This document shows, piece by piece, positions 50,401-63,774 of a stretch of 64,000 nucleotides of DNA. The notes below the pieces were generated by a model. It did not search any database and was not told where the DNA came from. It worked only from the letters and a program-made list of their open reading frames with translations. Both the position numbers and the translations under genes were made by a program. The DNA is from Phylloscopus collybita (lineage: Eukaryota; Chordata; Aves; Passeriformes; Phylloscopidae), in the NCBI GenBank assembly GCA_027886175.1, contig JAJNNQ010000137.1, positions 5,832,001-5,896,000 on the forward strand, given 5' to 3'. Positions within the stretch are counted from its first letter, which is position 1. Every line of letters starts with the position of its first letter.

Positions 50401-53400
50401 CTGACTTCAATCTCCTGGCTCTGGGGCTGTGGGTGCCTCATGTACAGATGTGCATGCACATCTGGAGGGAGAGACCTGTGGCAAAGAGGTGCAAGGCAGC
50501 ACAGATTACTGAGTGATAGATTACTGCAGATTTCCACAGGGTTAGAAGTGCCCCTGCACCCCAGGAAGCCCCATAGATGAAGGGGTAACAAATAATGAGG
50601 GATGAGGCAGACACAAGGATGCAGACCCCAAGAGAAAGCTAAAGACAGTGGGGAAAAGGGAAAGGAAGTGGGAGAAAGAGACTCAGGACAGGAAGAAAAG
50701 GGTAGTAAGGGAACTAGCTTGTCAAGGAAAATTTTAAGCAAAGAAGGAGGAAATGAAGGAATTAAATTAACTAGTTGAACAGTATACAGTAAAACTAGAG
50801 AAATAAGGACAAGAAAGGAAGGGGAAATAAAAACCAATGAGAACCCTAAGCCTTTTGTTTTACATGGCCAACAACTGGATGTGTTCCATCAGAGAAACCT
50901 GTACATCCCCACAGGAGTTGTCAGACCACCTGTAACACCACCTTCCACTCCCACACTGGCCAGCTTGCATTGCCTTTTGTCCTGCAGAACACTGAGTGAA
51001 AAGCCTGAGTGTCATGCCCTGCTTCATGCCCTCTCTCAGCTGCTCCCTGTGCTCCTGACCCTCCTGGAGCCAGAGAGCTGCTGTGCCTGCCCCATCACAG
51101 CCCCACCATCACCTCCCAACCACATTTTTTTCTCATGGACATTCTGACACCTACTTCAATTTCTGGGCCATTTTAAATGAAGTACCAAGAGGAGAGAGGT
51201 GAGTTTTCTTGTCTGGGGTGGCCTTTTAAGCCGTGTCCCTGACAGTGCAGGGTCATAACCTTCCCACCAACTTCCAGCAACACCCACATGAGATGTGCCC
51301 ACTCCCCATGAACCATCTACTCCCCAACCACCAGGCAGCACGTTTCTCTCTTTAACTGCTGCTGAGAGGGCATCAAACCATCTAGAACAATACTCACAAA
51401 ATGGGCCAAGGCTCTGTTCTATTAGCATATGGGCTTTGTATTTTTCTGCCTTAAGTAGATCTTGTTCTTCTCTGCTATGCTGTAGAATAGAGCTCTATCC
51501 ACAGAGCAGCTGACATGAAAGCACATCCTCACCCCATTGTACAGGAGGTTTCTTTGGATTTTAGAAATTATCCTTTGCAAAGGATAAAAAGGGTGCACTT
51601 GACCCAGTGAGTTAACCCAAGCATGTGGCCAAGGCAGTGAAATGGGCTCTGATCCAGCTCCCTCACAGAGAATCCTCCTCTTCTCATGGCAATCAGCTGG
51701 CTTGGTGCTGAGCACAACTGTCCTCTTGACTCAGGGGAATTTCTTTTCTCCGGAGTTGGGTCAGCAATGCCACCAACATTAAGGATTCACTTGAATGCTT
51801 GTGATGAGGGCAATGCTGCTGATGGGTTCTTATTGGTAGTTTAGTCCTGCTCCCAAATTCCTTGGCAATGAGATGCTCACACACACCATTGCAAAGGAGG
51901 AGGAAACAACTCCAGAACCTGTCTCTGCTGAAACTCACCCACACACCTGCTGATCACCCAGTGGCAGAGACTGCTGGCCATGCTGCTGTGCAGGGATTCT
52001 TGCATTTGCACATGTGCAGCAGCCAGTGCAAGGTTGGCTAATTCACATCATATGTCAAGGCCAGGACAGCTGTCCCCTGGCCACGATTTCAAGGGCTGGT
52101 GGCACATATACAAAACAGGTGCTATTGGAGGCAGTGAAGGTTACAAGGTCCAGCAGCAGCAGCCAAAGCAAAGGATTTGCTGGATTATATGGCCTGTCAG
52201 CAGAGCTGCCTGCCTTCTCCTTGGATTGCATTAATTGTTTGGGCTGAAATATCACATTTTACATGCTTATCTTGGGTGAGATTTCTGTAGAAAAGATTTC
52301 AGTGCTCTCTTCACCAGGGCAGTCATTCTTTTTCTTGTCTAGGAGACTTTTTTCCTATGAGTAGAGGCAAGACTTTCATATCTGGCTGTAACAGGAGGAT
52401 GGAGAAGGAGATTGACTGGAAGGCTAAGATTTGGGGACAAAAATACCGAGCCTGGTGGGTCACATGGGTACCAGCTTCTTCATAAAGGGATTGTGAATTC
52501 ACATCCATTAACTTGTTTGTGGCACTCAAATAACATGGAGGCAGCACCACAGGAAAGTCCAAAGAGGTGTTAATAGTTCTGGCTCCCAAGTTCTGCCTCT
52601 CAGACCCTTACAGATTCAAGGATGAGATTTCAGGACATTTGCACACTGAGCAGTGAAGATAAAACATGAGTGCTCACTAGGAGGGCACATTCCAAACTGC
52701 TGCTCATGGCTCAGCGCCCTGAAGAGACAGCAGGAGTTCTTGTGCTACTGCAAATTTACCATTACTCATTTGCATCTATGAGCACGTAGCACTGAGACAG
52801 AGGGAGAGACCTCCTCTGCTCATCCCACCTCCAATGCAACAGTTAGAGAAGAGCTGCTTTTTGCAGATACCCTGCTAAAAACCCTGCTGCACAGAGGCTT
52901 GCTGGAGCTGGGCACAGGCAAACCTGAGGTCCTGAGACATTTAGAAGTGGCATTCATAATGTAGACAGCCCAAAGAAGTTGTGCAATTTACTTGGAGAGT
53001 CAATCCATAGCGGGAATTACTGGGAATAAGAGCACAAAGTTACTTTCTCAGAGTCTTCCCCCTGCAGCCCCCTATCCCCTCACCATGAGTTTGCTGCTAA
53101 GTTCATCTCTGAGCCCTGTCTGTTACACAGGTGATAACAACCACAGTGGGAAGGGAAATACCTCTTCCACAGAGGTGCATGTTAATCTCTAGTTTGGATT
53201 AAATATATCTCAGCTGCTAGAAACAGCTGTGAAAGATTTTTTTCTTTGCTGTTTTTAAGTGGGATGCATTCCTCCTCTTCACCATCCCCTCATGAAGGGG
53301 GAAGGAAAAGCTTGGATAAAAGCCTTGCTCCAGGGCAAGAAAATGTCCAAACTGCAGCTTTGCATAAATCTGTCACTTTGATTCCCCTGAGAACAACTGC

Positions 53401-53838
53401 AAATGTGAAAAATGGCAGAGTAAATCAAGCACAGGTGTTAACTCCTCTTTTCTTAATTGTGGGGAGTAAAAAAGGGAGAAAACCTTTTTGTGAGCTGTGA
53501 GCAGCCCCCTGAACATGATGCCTTTCACCCAGCTTTATGCTTCATTAGGTCTTCCAGAACTATCTCTGTCTATGAAATCTTATTTCTAAACCAGATAGGA
53601 AATGGGGAAATTGTCCTTCATCAGTATCTGCTGCAAAATCCACATTAAGCTCTCTTTGCTGCTTCTGCTGTTTTATTCTCTCTCTAGAACAATTGGTAGG
53701 GCTTTTCCCCCTCTCCCTCACTTCTAAACACGAACGGATCAAAGATTTTCTGAGTTCGGTTCATGTGTGGGAGGGCAGCCTCTGAGGACGCTCAGTGATG
53801 TTTCACCCCAGGGTCAGCTTTGCATCCTGCATTAAACT

Positions 53839-53866
53839 TGGCTCTTTAACTTGCAACAAAGAGCCA
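53839..53866. repeat. 9-bp perfect inverted repeat
   Basis: TGGCTCTTT (53839-53847) is mirrored by AAAGAGCCA (53858-53866) with a 10-bp loop. It sits in single-copy DNA, with ATCAAAG (a TCF/LEF-type core) at 53738-53744 and ACAAAG overlapping the right arm. It could be a protein-binding palindrome or chance. Confidence 0.6.
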
Positions 53867-54436
53867 CTGTTGTTACAAACACTTCTTCTCTCCTCAATCC
53901 TTTCACCTCCAAACGCTTCTGCAACGAGTGGCCGGATTTTGCTCAGGCAAGTGGAAGCAGCCGTGGGGACTGAGTTCATCTTTGCTGGCGGTGCCGACAG
54001 CACCTGGAGGCAGGGGCTGCCCTCGGTGGCACCTGTGTTTGGGGCATGTGGCAGGGCCCCCACAGCAGCAGGAGTGGCACAGGAACCTCCTGCTCTGCCT
54101 GGGGCTCCTCCTGCCTCCAGCCATCCCACGCAGACCCCGCCTGGCTGCAGCCCAGCTCCACACCCCTACCTTTGTCCCTTAATCTTCCATGCTTTCATTA
54201 AGCAGGAGGTGTTTTCGTTAAGGCTCCTTTGTGCAGAAGGAAATTGCTTTTGCCGCTGCTGGGCAAAAAGTCCCAAGGGCTGTACATTTCTCAGGCAATT
54301 AGACCTTTATCGGGCTCAACGGTGTAGAGATAAGGATTGCTGAATATCTGTTGGCTGACACAGACTGACATAGACATATAGCTTAATTAATCCAAGTGAA
54401 ATGCCTTGAAGTCCTTTTTATTCTTTGTTTGGAGCT

Positions 54437-54454
54437 GTTTTGTTTGTTTGTTTG
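54437..54454. repeat. Short (GTTT)n repeat
   Basis: Four GTTT units within an AT-rich single-copy stretch. Confidence 0.8.
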
Positions 54455-56295
54455 GGGTTTTTAATGTTACCGTTTACTTGTTTGTTTTAAAGTTTTGCCC
54501 AGTTAATTGGTAAAAAGTATATTCGGATTAAATGCAGTGAAATTACTTAGGACATTGTTTGATACCACTAGTCACCATGTCTAAGTCTGGCAAGCTGCTC
54601 TCTCCAGTTGTGATGGACTTGGTGACCACTTCCCTCCTGTGACAGTCTCAGGAGCACAACCTGATGGGACTGGACATCCCAGATGGCTCAGCACCTTCTC
54701 ACACTGAACCACACCAGGACTCAGGGTGCTGAGCCAGGACATCCAGCTCTCACTCTGACATTGGAGAAAGCTGCCCACACCAGGACTTCTCTAATCCTAC
54801 TCAGCTATAATCCAACAGTACGTGGAAAATGGTTTACCCACCAAGGGAGTTTTGTATTACAGTACTGTGCTGCTTGTGCTGGAAGCCAAATTAATAGTAA
54901 GGTTTGGCCAAGTTCTGCATAGGTTGAAACCTGATTTTTGACTCAGTTTCTGTCTGACAAAGAGCACGATTTTGGCATTGCCATCAGCAGCTTTGTTTTC
55001 CAGGCTGTTGCTCTCATTCCAGCAAACAAGGCACAGGTGGCCTGTGCTCAGACTGATAATACCTGTGGGTCTTGTGAGTTGTGTCAAGAGCATTACATGG
55101 GGTTGAGATTAAACAGATGAAAAGTGAGAATTTGTGGAATTTTGGCAGCCTGCACAATTAATTTGCAATGACAGAGGCAGGATGAATTCAATCATTGCAG
55201 TACATGGCTTTTCCTGGGGACAGGCACTCCAGGCTAATGTACAGCTCTGCCCATTGTGTGGTGACTGAGGGATTACACTGAACCACACCAAGAGTTGTGC
55301 TGGATTGTGATTAAAGTTTCTTATTTCAGTAATCTACCAACCCTCACTGAAACAAACAGGAGGCTGAAACTGATGTTTTTAACGTGATTTGGGTTGGCTC
55401 TTGAAACACATTATTTGTGATCATCTCTCTTACATCCCTCTGAGATTGAAGAAACTTACTATGGACAAGTGCAATCATATACAGATACAATGAACATATG
55501 ATTAATACTCCACAGTTTAGATCAGAGTTCAGATCTCTCTCAAGCAAAAGATCTTTTTCTGCCCAATATCCAGAAGATAGAAGACAATTTCCCAAGAGGA
55601 ATCCTTGGTTCTTAAGATTGCTTCCCTCTTGGTTCTTCTTTCCTTAAAGGCATTTGATAAAGTGATGAGTTCTGCATGGACTGGAAATTGCAGAATATTT
55701 TCTGAAAGAGAAATATATTGTATGACAGCAAAACCTAGCTGGCCCAGCAGGAGCTGAAGTTGGGACACCAGAGTGTAATTCTCTTTCCTGCCTCTGTGAC
55801 ATTTTAGGCAAGCCACCAAAAGATGAATCTTAGTCCCACTGTACCCCAGATTCTCATTTGTAAGTAGGGATAGCACCAGTTTCTTTGATCACAGTACTGT
55901 GGTGAAGAAGAGATCCTGGAGTATGATGATACTACAGTAATGGGGACTACATGAATAAAGCTCATGTTGCAGGAAAGACTACTAGCAAAGAATTTATAAC
56001 CAGCAAATCGAGGAAAAGAAATACAGCGGTGAAATGTTCAGAACTGCTAACTGTGTGTTTAAAGGTTTGGGAAAATGCCTAGAGCTGTAAGTAGATGCCA
56101 GAGAAATTAATTATGATAATAAAACTTCTGGGAAGAGGTAGAAATGCTGGAACGATCAAATCATGTGTAATTACAAAGAGTATTTTCTGTCCTCTTGGTA
56201 ACACAGAGCTGCAAGGAATGTGTGTGTTGCCTCCAGAAATGTAAGGGGCCAGGATGTCATTCTTTCAGAAACAAAACAGACAAGAACTGAAAAGG

Positions 56296-56332
56296 AAAAA
56301 AAAAAAAAAAAAAAAAGAAAAAGAAAATAAAA
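56296..56332. repeat. A-rich tract
   Basis: About 21 A residues followed by interrupted GAAA units. No retrocopy body recognised upstream. Confidence 0.85.
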
Positions 56333-59300
56333 GCCAAACCAAATAAATGCCTCACAGGTCAATATGCAGCAGCCAGAACTTTGAAAGGCAGCCAGGGGAA
56401 ATTCCCTGCAAACCTTCCCTCTGCTCACATAGGAATTCCTTGCCCCTAACCTTTGTTTGGGATCAGCTGAATCATGCTATATGGTCTTATTTTTCATTCC
56501 AGCTGTACACCTCCAGGCTGCACACATCCAAGTGGATCATCAGGGATAAACCAGCCTCTACTTTTCTTTCCTCTGGCCCTTGAGTTCATGGTTGGAGATT
56601 CTTGGTCAGTCTAGTGGTCTCTGCTGGAGTCACCTTGGTCTCAAAGGGTGATGGGCATAACCCAAAAGACCAGAAGTGGTTGCTGCAGCTGAGAGCTGTG
56701 CAATTGCTCCTTCACTGACATATTTAAAGACAACATTTGCTGCTCACTGCAAAAATTACACATAAACCCCCAGCCCTGATGGCAAGCTGGCAGCACAATT
56801 ACCTAAACTCTCTGTATAGACAGCCCAGGTCACTGGTGAATGTTTAGGCTGGGTTGTTTCAAGATGAATTAATTGCCTTTTGGGTTTCCCCTGGCTCTGC
56901 AAGCCTTTTCTGGGCTTATACATACTGCCAACTGCTGCACAGAAAGTCAAAGGGGAAAGATAGAACTCTGAGAGGAGATACAGATGTGTCCTATCTAGAA
57001 AAGCTTTACTTTCTTTAGCTTCTGAATATTGTGATCTCTTCATGCCACAACTCTTGTTGTGTTGCAGGCCATTGAAAAGAAATAAAAAAACACATTGCAA
57101 GCCATGCAAATAAAAAGCTTAGATCTTCTTTTGCTGTTTGGGAGAAAAGTTACCAACTCCACCCTGCTGAAATGCAGCCCTAGCTGAGCTTTTCATAAAC
57201 TCACTCCTACAGGCTTCATCCAAATAACAAACTGGGTCCCCATCTGGAATTTGTGTTGTCCCTTTAAAGGATGCTTTGATACACAGTAGTGGGATTCCCC
57301 CATGCACCAGTTCATAATGTTTTCTTGTTTCTTCCCCCTTACATGGATGACAGGCAGTTTTTACTCCTTGCAGAATTGGCACGCAATTCTCGATGGGATA
57401 ACTTGGTGCATCACACAGCTCGTCCTCAGCACTGTGCCTAACAGCCCTGATGCAGTGAGTGTTCAGCACCACCCCAGAGTGCTGTCCTTGTGGATGCTCC
57501 CATCCCTTGGCAATATTTTAACACCTTTAAATCAGGCTGTCTGCCTCCTCACACTACTTAGGATTCAGAGCACTTTTCCTAGACACACTGCAAAAGGAAC
57601 CCAGGAGATTCCCTGAAAGAAAAGAAAACTTTACATGGCATTTTTTATCTGTTGGCTCTGCAGTGATACTATCATGCATCTCCTGGATTGCTGACACCTT
57701 GGCATTAATCCTCATTGAATTCCTTTGCCAGCTATATCCTGCTGTCTCAAATATGATTTATGCCTTTACTGATATTCTGCCCCATTGAAACAAGACTATC
57801 TATCAGAGAAGCCCCCTCTTCTCAATATTTATGTGCAGGTTTGATCTAGAGATTCCCAAGCCCAGTACTTTGGAAGAAGACATCATGTAGGCAATTTTCA
57901 TCTTCAAATTGCAGAAGCCACAAGGGTGCTATGACAATCTGATGTGACATCCTACTGCTCAATCTACTACTAAATCCCAGTGCTTTACTGGGATTAAGAG
58001 ACCCTGCCCCTTAAGCACTGTGTAATTTCACCAGGGTTGTTAGGAACTTATTGCAGTCTTTTCCAGAAATGGCAGCATTTCTGTGAGAGGACACTGTGGA
58101 GCGTCACATTCTGGTGGGGCTCTTACCCTGCATTGTGAGAGTATCCAAATGTCCTTCAGAAACATTTCCAGTAGTGTGTTTATTTTTTGGTTTTCACTCC
58201 CCAAGTTAAAAGCTCAGACTCTTTTCTTCTTTGTGTACTTTACACGATCAGCTTTCAATAAGTACATGATTTATGCTTTAGGATGAAACCTGGAAATAGC
58301 ACTCAGACCCCTGGAGAGTTCATTCCTACAAACTGAAGATGCTTTCAAACCATTCTGCCTGATTGCATCCCGATACAGAATGATTCAAGAGAGCAATCCT
58401 TATTCACTTCTGCCACCCCTTTGGTGAGAATGATGACAGCACAGCACAGGGGGGAGTCAGCTGTTTGGCTTTTTTATTTTATTTTGGTGTTTTTATCCCA
58501 TTTTCCACCTCAGCCTACACCTAATTCTCAGATACATTAGCTCAAGCCACGAGTAACTGCTCTGATTTCAAGTGAGATGAGGTTTACTCAGCTGGCTGCC
58601 TACTTTGCTCAATTATTAATGTTGGAACACTATTGATTTTGACTCTCTGAGCTTAGTGGTGACCAAGTGCTGAAAAATAGAAGTGGCAAGCACAGGAACA
58701 AGGAGAAAACAGCATATTCTTCCAACACAGTTCAATCACCTGAAATCCAAGTGGTCCATGAAATACATTAATCTGTGTAAAATCATTCCCATAGAAGATA
58801 CTTTTTCTCTCTTGAATTCTTCTAGTTACAATCACTCCTCTTTCCCAGGTTCACGGATGAGATGTGTCTGGGATGATGGTTTGGGCAAATGATACCTTTA
58901 CAGGAGCTGGCTGTAATTTAGGAAGTTCTTTGAGATTTGATATGTAAAGATACCACACTGAAGAGCTTATAAGGGGCAAATCCATAGTAATATATCAACC
59001 TAGCTCTCACTCTCAAACACAATTTTCCCCTGCTCAATCCCAAAATGTACTTTACTGACTACAGTCTCGGGCACCCCAAAATCTTAGATGGCCTTTGCTT
59101 TCAAAAATAAAGAAGAGAAAATGCCTCTTAAGAAGTTTACCTTCCCAAGCTCTCCTGCCCCAGCCTTAAGTTCACATATCCTATACAAAATTCTCCAGCA
59201 TCCTAAAGTGCCTTCCCATATTTTGTCCCTACTCTGGAACACACTATTGCTGCCCAAACTCATCATGTCCAGCTGTGACTCAGCAGCGCCTGTGCTCAGC

Positions 59301-60029
59301 TCAGATTTGGCCTCAAGGAGCAACTACTAGGGCCTTTAAAGAGATTTGTACTACATTCCCACCCAGAGCACAGCCTATAAAAAAGGGGGATGGTTTCAAA
59401 GAGAAAGTTATCAGGCCAAGAAAAAAAAAACCTTGCAGAAAATAGAACAGGTTGTGTATAAATCTATAGGTTCTTACAGCATCAGGGGGAGCTCAGACCC
59501 TACAGTGATGCACTACAGGAAAACCGCAAGTAGAAACAATCTCTTACGTGGAAACCTTGTTGGGAATAGTGGCAGTGATATTTGATAGTAGTGATGTTTG
59601 ACATTGGGCTTGATTCAGATTTTGTCACAGGTCCCTTTCCTGGACAATGATAGGCTAAACCAAAGCACTGGGACCTGGACAGGGACTCTGTCATTTGAAC
59701 CCTACTCTACATTTCAAATCTAATTAATGCATAAGGAAAAAACAGTGTAATAGTCAAATTAATAATACCTTCATTTAGTATCCTAACCCTTCAGTGAGAG
59801 CAAGTGCCCAAAAATTTTTAATTTTCCTTCCCCTTTCATTGTCTCTCGAATAAATGAATAGACGGAAGTTGTGATGTAATTCTGTCAAGCACAAGACTGA
59901 CTTTTCATTCTCTTCAGCATGGAGTTAGGCCAGGTATCCTTTCTCCTTTGTACCCTCTAACCCAATGGTCAACCAGAAAAATCAGGTAGCTGGGGAAAAA
60001 CAGAGAAACAAGAAGAGATGGCTGCAGGT

Positions 60030-60199
60030 GAGAGAGTAACACCATAGCGAGAGGGTGGTTGGGCACAGGCTCCCGAGGAAAGTGGTCACAATACCACACC
60101 TCTCTGAGTTCAAGAAGTGCTTGGACAAGACTCTCAGACACATGGTGGGATTCTTGGGCTTGTCCTGTGCTGGGCCAGGAGCTGAACTTGATGATCCCT
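60030..60199 (+). mobile_element. CR1 3' fragment, left part, interrupted by an LTR
   Basis: Reads in the sense direction of a CR1 3' UTR: 'aggctcccgaggaaagtggt', 'gttcaagaagtgcttggaca', 'tgggccaggagctgaacttg', 'atgatccct'. The element then stops abruptly, and its remaining 3' end is found 668 bp further on at 60868. The left boundary is approximate. Confidence 0.85.
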
Positions 60200-60867
60200 C
60201 TCGGGGTCTCTGCTGCCCGAGAATGAGGGATGGGCACTGCCCCTGGTCCTTCGGGAAGCCCCGAGATGCCCACAGAAAAGACGAGGAGTCTTCAGATGTT
60301 CTTTTTCTGGGTTTTCCTCCTTGTTTATTTTATCTTATCTCTACAATTCTCTCTGAGCTCTGCCAAGGTCTGGACAGCACGGGCAACAGGCGACGACTCT
60401 CCGCCTGCCCACGGGTCGTCATCTTATATACAGATAATTACGTGCACATTATTTACAATTGTGACCCAATACATACACTTGACACTAAACAGGTGTTTTC
60501 TACTTTGACCCAATCCCTCTAAATCTACTTCATGTCATCACCACTGTGCAAAATGGAGACAAAGAAGAAGGAGAAGACTCTAGGGTAACACCCAGAATCC
60601 TCCATCTTGTCTCTGGTCCTTCTTATCTTGAAACCCCTAACGTGAAAATATTATTACTTTCTACTACTTTCAAGGCCTTGCAATTCTTCCCATAGTGTTG
60701 GTAATCTTTCCCATGGACTATAATCGAGACCCCTGCCTGTCTGGGGTCCATGCCAGGGTCTGTAACCCCCCTGCACGTATCTCCGACCCCCCTGTACAGG
60801 TTTTAAACCCCCCTGTACAGGTTTCTGCTTGTCCAGGGTTTCCAGAGGAATACCCTGGACTCCTACA
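60200..60867 (-). mobile_element. Solo LTR of an endogenous retrovirus inserted into CR1
   Basis: This 668-bp insert is flanked by a 6-bp direct repeat, ATCCCT (60194-60199 and 60868-60873). On the minus strand it starts with TGTAGGAGTC. It has a TATA box (TATATAAG, 60423-60430) and, about 100 bp downstream, a polyadenylation signal AATAAA (60324-60329). It ends in a roughly 100-bp U5-like segment. That order gives U3 of about 440 bp, R of about 100 bp and U5 of about 100 bp. The 3' end reads CCGAG instead of the expected CA, so the edge has mutated or is off by a few bases. No internal gag, pol or env sequence is next to it, hence a solo LTR produced by recombination. U3 contains two to three copies of an ACCCCCCTGTACAGGTTT-like repeat. 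The family is not identified. Confidence 0.8.
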
Positions 60868-60912
60868 ATCCCTGTGGGACCCTTCCAACTCAGGATATTC
60901 TATGATTCTACA
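60868..60912 (+). mobile_element. CR1 3' terminus, right part of the interrupted copy
   Basis: Continues the CR1 copy from 60199. It contains CCTGTGGGACCCTTCCAACT, then CAGGATATTCTATGATTCTA, ending in the characteristic CR1 terminal octamer repeat. The first six bases are the target-site duplication of the LTR. Confidence 0.9.
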
Positions 60913-61418
60913 ATAGGAATTATTGCAAAGAAACTGCTGGGTTCCTGCTTGGGTCTGCATCATGTCCTGTTCACCTTGAGGGAGCTGAGCAAATAGAAGT
61001 AACCACAAGTGTTTATGTCCTGTACACTAAATTATCCAATAATCTACCCAAATAAAACAATATCCCTTTACATAAGACAGCAAAGAAACAAGTAAGTGAA
61101 AATGAGAGGAAAAATAAAACACATATAAAGCAAGCAGCAGCTTTGAGGCTACAACCTGTGTGTTAACAAGATATTTTAATAGGCTGTTTCTCTGTCCTTA
61201 CAGAACTCCGCATGTCTAGAAACACACTTTTTATAGCTGGCTTTCTGTGACACCAGCTTGTTCCCATCTCTGTAACTAGCTTATTGCAGCTATGATAATA
61301 ATTGATCAAATTGTAAACCTGATTATAAGGTCTGCTCCCTCATCTGCTTTGTTCCTTGGCTGGATGTCACTTTAGGAAGCAGCAGGGATTTAGAGTGGTG
61401 GCTGGCTGGCTGCCTGTG

Positions 61419-61464
61419 ATCCATCCATCCATCCATCCATCCATCCATCCATCCATCCATCCCC
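61419..61464. repeat. (ATCC)11 microsatellite
   Basis: About eleven uninterrupted ATCC units, preceded by a short GCTG-type repeat (61401-61412). This is a likely polymorphic tetranucleotide locus. Confidence 0.95.
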
Positions 61465-63774
61465 AACTTGCCATTAAGGCTGCCTGATTCAGGAAGCACA
61501 GTCTGCCTCCAGTGGAGTAGATGGTTACAGAGCCCCCAGCCATCAACCCCACCTGGATCGGATCCTGGCTGAAGAGAGATCAAAGTTGCAGAGGTAGGCA
61601 GAAAGGCTGGCAGGAGGGATAAAATGCCTCTATCTTTTGTTGGACCCCACAGATCTCATGGGTCACATCAGTGAGATACTGACTTGCCCAGAGGTCCATG
61701 CCCTTCAAACAGCTCCCTGGTGTGATAGCTATGGTGCTGCCTAGAGCACCCAAAGACCAAAGATAGACCATATGTTAAGTAGGAGACCCAAGAGAGATCA
61801 CTTGCCACTGGGAGCACCCACAGGCTACCCCTTGAGAAATCCAATTTGCATCACCCTCAGCAGATCTGACAGGCAGAAACATGGATTCAGTCATTTGACA
61901 TCTGGGAATCAGTCTGCATCTCATGAGGCAGCTGGATTTGATTTCTGTGTGTATCTCCCTTTAACACCCAGGTATTGCTTCACATGGAGAAAATAGATGG
62001 CCCCTGTGCTGCCTGGTTCTACCACGAGGAACTTACGTGTTGCCAAAGCCGTTTTTTATATTATTGGGAATGCTGAGAATGGTTGGGAATCCTACATTAT
62101 GAGTACTGAGAGATTATATTTTCTCAGTGAAGAGCACAATGGGACAAGAGAAAAGTGTTCTGTTGTTTCTCTGCAGAATCATTTCTCTGTGCTTCATCCT
62201 TGAGTGGGGAAACCAAGGAGCTCAGTAGCTCAGGAGCTAAGTCCTGTGCTCAGGGATGAAAGGCAAATCTAACCCAAAGGTCCCATGCCAGCTGCAGCCT
62301 GGCTGCATGATCACAAAGACAAAGAGGAAGGCATTTGTTCCATCACACAATGGCCTTAGGTGCCAGGGCACATGAACAAAAAATGAGCTGGCCCATGCCA
62401 CACCTTGAGGCTCTGCACAGCTCAAGGTAGGAGACACCATCACAGCCACACTGTTGTACACAAACCCTAAATTAAGGCATTTATCTCCATGTGGGGAATT
62501 CACCGTGCACACGTATACCTAAGAGAGATGAGTTATATGCCCAATGTCAAATGGCCTTACAAGTCAAAGGTCCTTTAATTTAATTACCAGTACTTGAAAA
62601 TGCAAATCAAAGTTTCTGTGGATGAAAACAAGGCAATTGACTGACTCCAAAATTCTTAGTTTTCTAAGCCAAGATGTCCCTTTAGAGCTGAAAAAATTAC
62701 AGAAATGACTGCCACAATAAGTAGATTAACCTTTCTTCTAAAGACATGAAGTATCCAACCAAGAAAGACTTTCGTTGCAGTAATTACTTGACTCTAATAA
62801 AATAAGCTTATGTATTAAGTGTATTCCATCAAAGTAGACTAATTTTTATTCATACCACTGGAGGTAATAATAAGAGTTAACAAATCAGAAGCATTGTTTC
62901 ATGTCCTAAGAAGCTTTAGAAGCACTGAGGAATTAAGGATTTGCTAATAAAAAGTGGTGAATAAACAAAAACCACAGAACGATTTTAAGAAGCTTGAATA
63001 AGCTAGAAAAATCAATGCAAGATAAATGAGAATCCAGAGAAATCTGATTTATATTAAAAATCCCTAAAAAGAATCATGCATCATAGACTGGGTGAAATGA
63101 AATCACTGCCTTTTTTCCAGATCTGAAACAGACGTGCCCAAAATGCAGATTCCAGCACAAGAGAGGCCATTCCTTGGGAAATTGGGGGCAGCTATAGGTG
63201 GTGATTCTGGCAAAGGTGTGTCATGTGAAGATCTCAGGGATAAAGATAAAACCAGGATGAGAGAAAACTGACAGAAGATGACCAGAATACAAATATACGG
63301 GTAAATGAGCCTAACATTTTTCTCCAGTTCTGCTTTTATGGTGCTCCTTGAAATTGCAATAAATACACAAAACCTTGCTGCTTCAGAAGGGGAAATCAGT
63401 GATCAAAGAATTCTTTCAAGGTACCATTAAAATTAATGCAATAAATTTATGCTTGTACTGAAGCACATAAGCAGTTGTTTAACCAGCTCTGGGTCTTTCA
63501 TTTTTCAGCTATTGGCAATGTTGGACCCTGAGCCCCTGCCCAGGCTTTGTTCACCAGCAGTGCTATGCGTGATTAGAGCATTTTAGTGCTGGAACTTAAA
63601 GCCCAAACCTGCAAAATGCCAACCTCACTTAAGTGCTCAGCGCCCTCAGCTGTCTGAAAAGCACTTTGTTTTCTGCCAAAATTTCAGTCTGAGTTTACTG
63701 CCTCAAATAGCCTCAGAAAAATTCTCCTACTCTACTTTTTCTTGCAAATCAAATTATTCCCAGTATTCACTGCT

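Noticed and set aside
53795..54343. 182-codon open frame on the plus strand
   Set aside because: No recognisable domain, a weak start context, and GC-rich sequence that lowers stop frequency. Mentioned only within the regulatory-block finding.
61323..61583. Frame with Met-Asp-Gly-Trp repeats
   Set aside because: It is a translation of the ATCC microsatellite.
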